Positions 22,974 through 25,906 of a stretch of DNA of 25,906 nucleotides are shown one piece after another (within the stretch, counting starts at the first letter, position 1; every line of letters starts with the position of its first letter). Below the pieces are notes generated by a model. That model was given only the letters and a program-made list of their open reading frames with translations, searched no databases and was not told where the DNA came from. The DNA comes from ANME-2 cluster archaeon (GTDB taxonomy: Archaea > Halobacteriota > Methanosarcinia > Methanosarcinales > Methanocomedenaceae). The stretch covers positions 1 to 25,906 of the forward strand of contig JAMJFQ010000012.1 in assembly GCA_023544605.1 (NCBI GenBank), given 5' to 3'. A program made the translations under genes and the position numbers.

Positions 22974-23821
22974 ATCCCCATCTCAAACAACAGATGTACT
23001 TTACCCTGTTCAGGCTTACAGGACTGGTCAGTTTCGGGATATTAATACTGATATTGATCTATATTATCAATCTGGGTGCCGGGGTTATTAGTTTCAATTT
23101 TCTTACCAGCATGTGGGCCAACCGGGATATCACTACGGGTGGGATCTATCCTGCTATTGTAGGGACGTTCTATCTGGGTGTGGGTGTGGCATTTTTCAGC
23201 GTACCTGTAGGGATCGCATGTGCTATCTACCTGAATGAATATGCAGGACATTCACTTGTTATCAGGATGATACGACTGGCCATTCGAAATCTGGCAGGTG
23301 TCCCTTCTATTGTGTACGGACTGTTCGGTCTTGTTGTGTTCGTCCAGATGCTGCAACTGGGGACGTCAATCATCGCGGCTTCTCTCACTCTCTCAGGCAT
23401 GACCGTACCGTGGGTTATCACCTCAAGCGAGGAAGCATTGAAAACGGTACCCCAATCCTTCAGGGATGGAGCCCTGGCCCTGGGTGCTACCAAATGGCAG
23501 GCAGTTAGGGGCAATGTGTTGCCGTATGCTGCTTCGGGTATGATCACCGGTTCCATTATCGGATTGGCGCGGGCCATGGGTGAAACAGCACCTATTATTG
23601 TTGTGGGAGCAACATTCTATATGCGGGGTCTGCCTGATTCTCCTTTTGATAAATTCATGGCACTGCCCTATCACCTGTTCATTCTCGCAACCCAGCACGT
23701 CCACCCCCAGGCCCAGGCATATGCAGCAGGTACGGCACTGGTGTTGGTGGCTTTGATATTTTCAATGACATTTGTCGCTATGTTTGTTCGATATAGATTT
23801 AGAAAAAGGAAGGACTGGTAG
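22970..23821 (+). CDS. pstA: Phosphate ABC transporter permease PstA
   Basis: A 283-aa permease with about six helices. Markers: GGIYPAIVGTFYLGVGVAFFSVPVGIACAIYL (near 56-87), AGVPSIVYGLFGLVVF (near 114-129) and the coupling loop SFRDGALALGATKWQAVRGNVLPYAASGM (near 162-190), followed by RAMGETAPI. The start GTG at 22970 overlaps the pstC stop, with AGGAGGGG just upstream. The stop TAG is immediately followed by the pstB ATG. It forms the channel with PstC. Confidence 0.94.
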   Translation: MNPHLKQQMYFTLFRLTGLVSFGILILILIYIINLGAGVISFNFLTSMWANRDITTGGIYPAIVGTFYLGVGVAFFSVPVGIACAIYLNEYAGHSLVIRMIRLAIRNLAGVPSIVYGLFGLVVFVQMLQLGTSIIAASLTLSGMTVPWVITSSEEALKTVPQSFRDGALALGATKWQAVRGNVLPYAASGMITGSIIGLARAMGETAPIIVVGATFYMRGLPDSPFDKFMALPYHLFILATQHVHPQAQAYAAGTALVLVALIFSMTFVAMFVRYRFRKRKDW

Positions 23822-24589
23822 ATGCTGGAAGATGAAGAAATAATACTTGAAAGTGTGGATTTGAACATCTGGTTCGGCTCCAATCAGGCCATCAAGGACG
23901 TTGACCTGAAGATCGCAAAGAACAATATCACGGCCATTATCGGCCCGTCAGGTTGCGGGAAATCCACTTTCCTGAGGGCTTTGAACCGGATGAACGATGT
24001 GATCCCCATCTGCAGTACCGAAGGCGAAGTGCGGTACCAGGGTAAGAACATTTATTCCCCGGACGAAGATGTGGTGGAACTTAGGAAGAAAGTTGGGATG
24101 GTATTCCAGAAACCCAATCCTTTCCCCAAATCCATCTATGAGAACATTGCCTACGGGCCGAAGATCCACGGGATAAAAAATAAAAGTAAACTGGATGCCA
24201 TTGTGGAAGACACGCTGAAAGCAGCCGCACTGTGGGAAGAGATCGAGGACAGGCTGCACGCCTCGGCCATGGGTCTTAGCGGGGGCCAGCAGCAGCGGTT
24301 GTGCATTGCCAGGGCCATGGCTGTTAAGCCTGAGATTATTCTTATGGATGAGCCGTGTTCGGCCCTTGATCCCATATCAACGGCCAAGATCGAGGACTTG
24401 ATGATCGAATTGAAAAAGGATTATACGGTGGTCATCGTAACGCATAATATGATGCAGGCAGCACGTGTTAGCGATTATACGGCATATTTCCTGCTGGGTG
24501 AACTTATTGAATATGAAGTGACATCATACCTGTTTGAATATCCGAAAGATAAACGTACTGAAGATTATATTACCGGGAGATTTGGATAA
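23822..24589 (+). CDS. pstB: Phosphate ABC transporter ATPase PstB
   Basis: A 255-aa ABC ATPase. Walker A is GPSGCGKST (41-49), with the PstB marker RALNRMND following; the Q-loop lies in GMVFQKPNPFPKSIYENIAYGP; the signature is LSGGQQQR (about 154-161); Walker B is ILMDEPCSALDP; and the H-switch is in IVTHNMMQAARVSDY. All catalytic residues are intact, and length is normal. The ATG directly follows the pstA stop, and the stop overlaps the phoU ATG by one base (TAATG). It drives import through PstCA and would be the contact point for PhoU. Confidence 0.96.
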   Translation: MLEDEEIILESVDLNIWFGSNQAIKDVDLKIAKNNITAIIGPSGCGKSTFLRALNRMNDVIPICSTEGEVRYQGKNIYSPDEDVVELRKKVGMVFQKPNPFPKSIYENIAYGPKIHGIKNKSKLDAIVEDTLKAAALWEEIEDRLHASAMGLSGGQQQRLCIARAMAVKPEIILMDEPCSALDPISTAKIEDLMIELKKDYTVVIVTHNMMQAARVSDYTAYFLLGELIEYEVTSYLFEYPKDKRTEDYITGRFG

Positions 24590-25242
24590 TGGTTCGAAAG
24601 CAATTCCACATAGAAATGAGACATCTGAAATCAGAAGTTTTAAGGATGGGGGAGATTGCCAGGGAGGCAGTTACACTGGCAGTGGATTCTCTGAAGACTC
24701 AGGATGTTGAGATGGCTGACAGGGTTCACATTCTGGAAGAAGAAAGTGATGTGCTGAACCTTGAGATAAATGATCGAAGCATGATGCTGACAGCTACCCA
24801 GCAGCCGGTTGCCAGTGATCTGCGATTCGTATCCACCATGATGAAGATATCTGATTCCTTTGAACGGATCTGTGATTATGCTCAGAAGATTGCAAGGATC
24901 ACAAAAAAATCGGCACATAAACCGTTATTAAAGCCACTGATTGACATTCCCCGGATGTCGGAGAATATCCAGAAGATGATCGATCTTGATCTTGACGCGA
25001 TCAAAGAGCGGGATGTTAGGCCAACAGACCAACTGGAACCCATGGATGATGAGATCGATGCGTTATACGTACAGATCTACAATGAACTGCTCACATTCAT
25101 GTTAAAGGATGCAGCCACCATAGACGATGCTACTGACCTGCTGTTTGTTGCCAGGTATCTTGAGAGGATCGGGGATATTACCTGTAAGGTGGGTTCCAAG
25201 ATCGTATTTATGGTGGAAGGGAAGCGGGTTTGGATCAAATAG
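24589..25242 (+). CDS. phoU: Phosphate-signalling protein PhoU
   Basis: A 217-aa helical protein with two PhoU repeats, at about 10-100 and 115-210. The metal-binding patterns are DSFERICDYA (about 87-96) and ARYLERIGDITCKVGSKI (about 185-202); ITC replaces the common HAT/HVT of the second repeat. PhoU acts in the cytoplasm as a negative regulator, in bacteria through PstB and the PhoR kinase. No PhoR or PhoB is present here, so signalling may instead involve the AbrB-PhoU protein encoded at the other end of the locus. Translation is coupled to pstB by the 1-base overlap. It is the last gene of the operon. Confidence 0.95.
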   Translation: MVRKQFHIEMRHLKSEVLRMGEIAREAVTLAVDSLKTQDVEMADRVHILEEESDVLNLEINDRSMMLTATQQPVASDLRFVSTMMKISDSFERICDYAQKIARITKKSAHKPLLKPLIDIPRMSENIQKMIDLDLDAIKERDVRPTDQLEPMDDEIDALYVQIYNELLTFMLKDAATIDDATDLLFVARYLERIGDITCKVGSKIVFMVEGKRVWIK

Positions 25243-25244
25243 AG

Positions 25245-25284
25245 GGAAGGATCAATTTCATTTGTACAACCCAAGCATCCTTCC
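25245..25284. terminator. Inverted repeat at the end of the pst operon
   Basis: GGAAGGAT (25245-25252) and ATCCTTCC (25277-25284) form an 8-bp perfect stem with a 24-nt loop immediately after the phoU stop. There is no T tract on the plus strand. It lies in the 85-bp spacer between convergent genes, so it is a possible, weak terminator. Confidence 0.3.
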
Positions 25285-25327
25285 AAGGCCCGGACATAGC
25301 GTTAGCTGCATCCGGTGTAGTTAACCT

Positions 25328-25495
25328 TTAATCTTTCCTGACCACCCGTATCACAATCTTATTTTCAACCACATCAAACTTCAGCATATCCCCCACCTTT
25401 AAATTAAAATACGCCCTTATTTTAGGCGGAATGAACACATGCTGCAGCGAAGGCCTGGATCTGGGCGCCATTATAGGTCTTACATTCTCTTCCAT
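25328..25495 (-). CDS. Small AbrB/SpoVT-like protein
   Basis: A 55-aa protein. After a short polar N-terminus, the segment VFIPPKIRAYFNLKVGDMLKF followed by VVENKIVIRVVRKD has the pattern of a swapped-hairpin AbrB domain (P-x2-IR...F-L-x-GD-x-L-x-F). Such proteins bind DNA as dimers, often as antitoxins or autorepressors. I chose the ATG at 25495 because GAGGTG lies 5 nt upstream; the open frame extends to 25540 but would overlap the upstream gene. Only one base separates it from the upstream gene's TGA, so both are in one operon. Its target is unknown. Confidence 0.65.
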   Translation of the reverse strand: MEENVRPIMAPRSRPSLQHVFIPPKIRAYFNLKVGDMLKFDVVENKIVIRVVRKD

Positions 25496-25496
25496 T

Positions 25497-25906
25497 TCAC
25501 ACCTCAATACTAACAACATTAGCCCGCATATCAGCCGCAATCAGCCGTATTGTGCTGCCTCTTACCTTTTTAATAGCAGTCTTTCCGAACTCAGTCATAA
25601 CAATCTCAGATTGGTTGTGTTTCTGCCTTTTTCGTTTAGCTTCTGGCATCTTGTCCATCGTTTGTTTGACTTCTGGTTTCTTTACAGGAACCTCTTCAGG
25701 AATCTTTGAAATATTCGAAACATCTCTATTCTTCCTAACTTCATTCTTCGATTTCGTCCTCCATCCCTGCGAAAGCACCAGAATCTCCCCATTATAATCC
25801 CCACGCCTGCCGGTGACCTCCTTCACAATCTTCAGCACCGTATCATGCAGCACCCGCTCCTTATCAGTATACTGGGACCCGAAAGGACCCAGTTTCAATC
25901 CATTCC
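25497..25906 (-). CDS. Unrecognised protein, 5' end cut by the window edge
   Basis: The frame is open to the edge of the window (Asn-Gly codons before a TTG at 25898), so the true start may lie outside; at least 135 residues are visible. The N-terminal part (LKLGPFGSQYTDKERVL, then EVTGRRGDY and LVLSQGW) looks folded. The middle (about 65-100) is a low-complexity linker rich in K, E, P and Q. The C-terminal 35 residues (IVMTEFGKTAIKKVRGST onward) resemble a small beta-rich domain. The stop is one base before the AbrB-like gene's ATG, so the pair is cotranscribed. I do not recognise the family; an AbrB-paired arrangement allows, but does not show, a toxin-antitoxin or autoregulated unit. Confidence 0.5.
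   Translation of the reverse strand, partial: NGLKLGPFGSQYTDKERVLHDTVLKIVKEVTGRRGDYNGEILVLSQGWRTKSKNEVRKNRDVSNISKIPEEVPVKKPEVKQTMDKMPEAKRKRQKHNQSEIVMTEFGKTAIKKVRGSTIRLIAADMRANVVSIEV

Noticed and set aside
25300..25324. Possible tRNA-like or riboswitch fold after phoU
   Set aside because: Only short complementary bits are visible (CGGA...TCCG); no conserved arms or anticodon loop.

Overview
The window reads as chromosomal DNA of a methanogen-lineage euryarchaeon, most likely in or near the Methanosarcinales or ANME-2 relatives. The reasons are an archaeal-type RIO2 kinase, a TtuA/NcsA-type tRNA thiolase, a Pab1020-type RNA ligase, a GlcD-HdrD-like fusion, a tandem block of CBS proteins, AbrB-PhoU regulators, archaeal TATA boxes about 27-30 bp from start codons, and a mix of ATG and GTG starts. 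The lineage is inferred from gene content only. I saw no rRNA, tRNA, CRISPR array or intact mobile element.

Layout. 86-2726: rio2 (-) and a tRNA-thiolation gene (+) diverge from one 56-bp spacer with a single central TATA element. The thiolase overlaps a 2[4Fe-4S] ferredoxin-like gene. 2769-6081 (-): a 61-aa membrane peptide, then a 1010-aa FAD/Fe-S/CCG-domain oxidoreductase with an extraordinary methionine/proline-rich tail. 6255-12298 (-): engB, an ATP-dependent RNA ligase, and five tandem CBS genes holding 18 CBS motifs by my count, the first transcribed one carrying a C-terminal zinc ribbon. 12508-17156: a complete branched-chain amino-acid-type ABC importer split into livJHM (+) and livGF (-), meeting tail to tail with an overlap. 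17289-18758 (+): a MoaD/ThiS-like sulfur carrier and moeA. 18759-19489: a 731-bp spacer with a frameshifted small gene and a family of TATGCGCTTA inverted and direct repeats. 19490-25242: an AbrB-PhoU regulator (-) diverging from pstS-psiE-pstCAB-phoU (+). 25328-25906 (-): an AbrB-like small gene behind an unrecognised gene cut by the window edge.

Working together. The pst block is a self-contained phosphate import and control unit. Both importers share an architecture: the abundant lipoprotein gene (livJ, pstS) is followed at once by a perfect stem-loop plus a T-rich tract, and the downstream genes (livH, psiE) begin at or just after it without a visible Shine-Dalgarno. This suggests partial termination that keeps the binding protein in excess. 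The CBS block next to the RNA ligase is the most system-like unexplained region: many potential adenosine-nucleotide sensors linked to an enzyme that uses ATP and releases AMP. The thiolase at the left and the GG-ended carrier at 17289 could be functional partners, although they are not adjacent.
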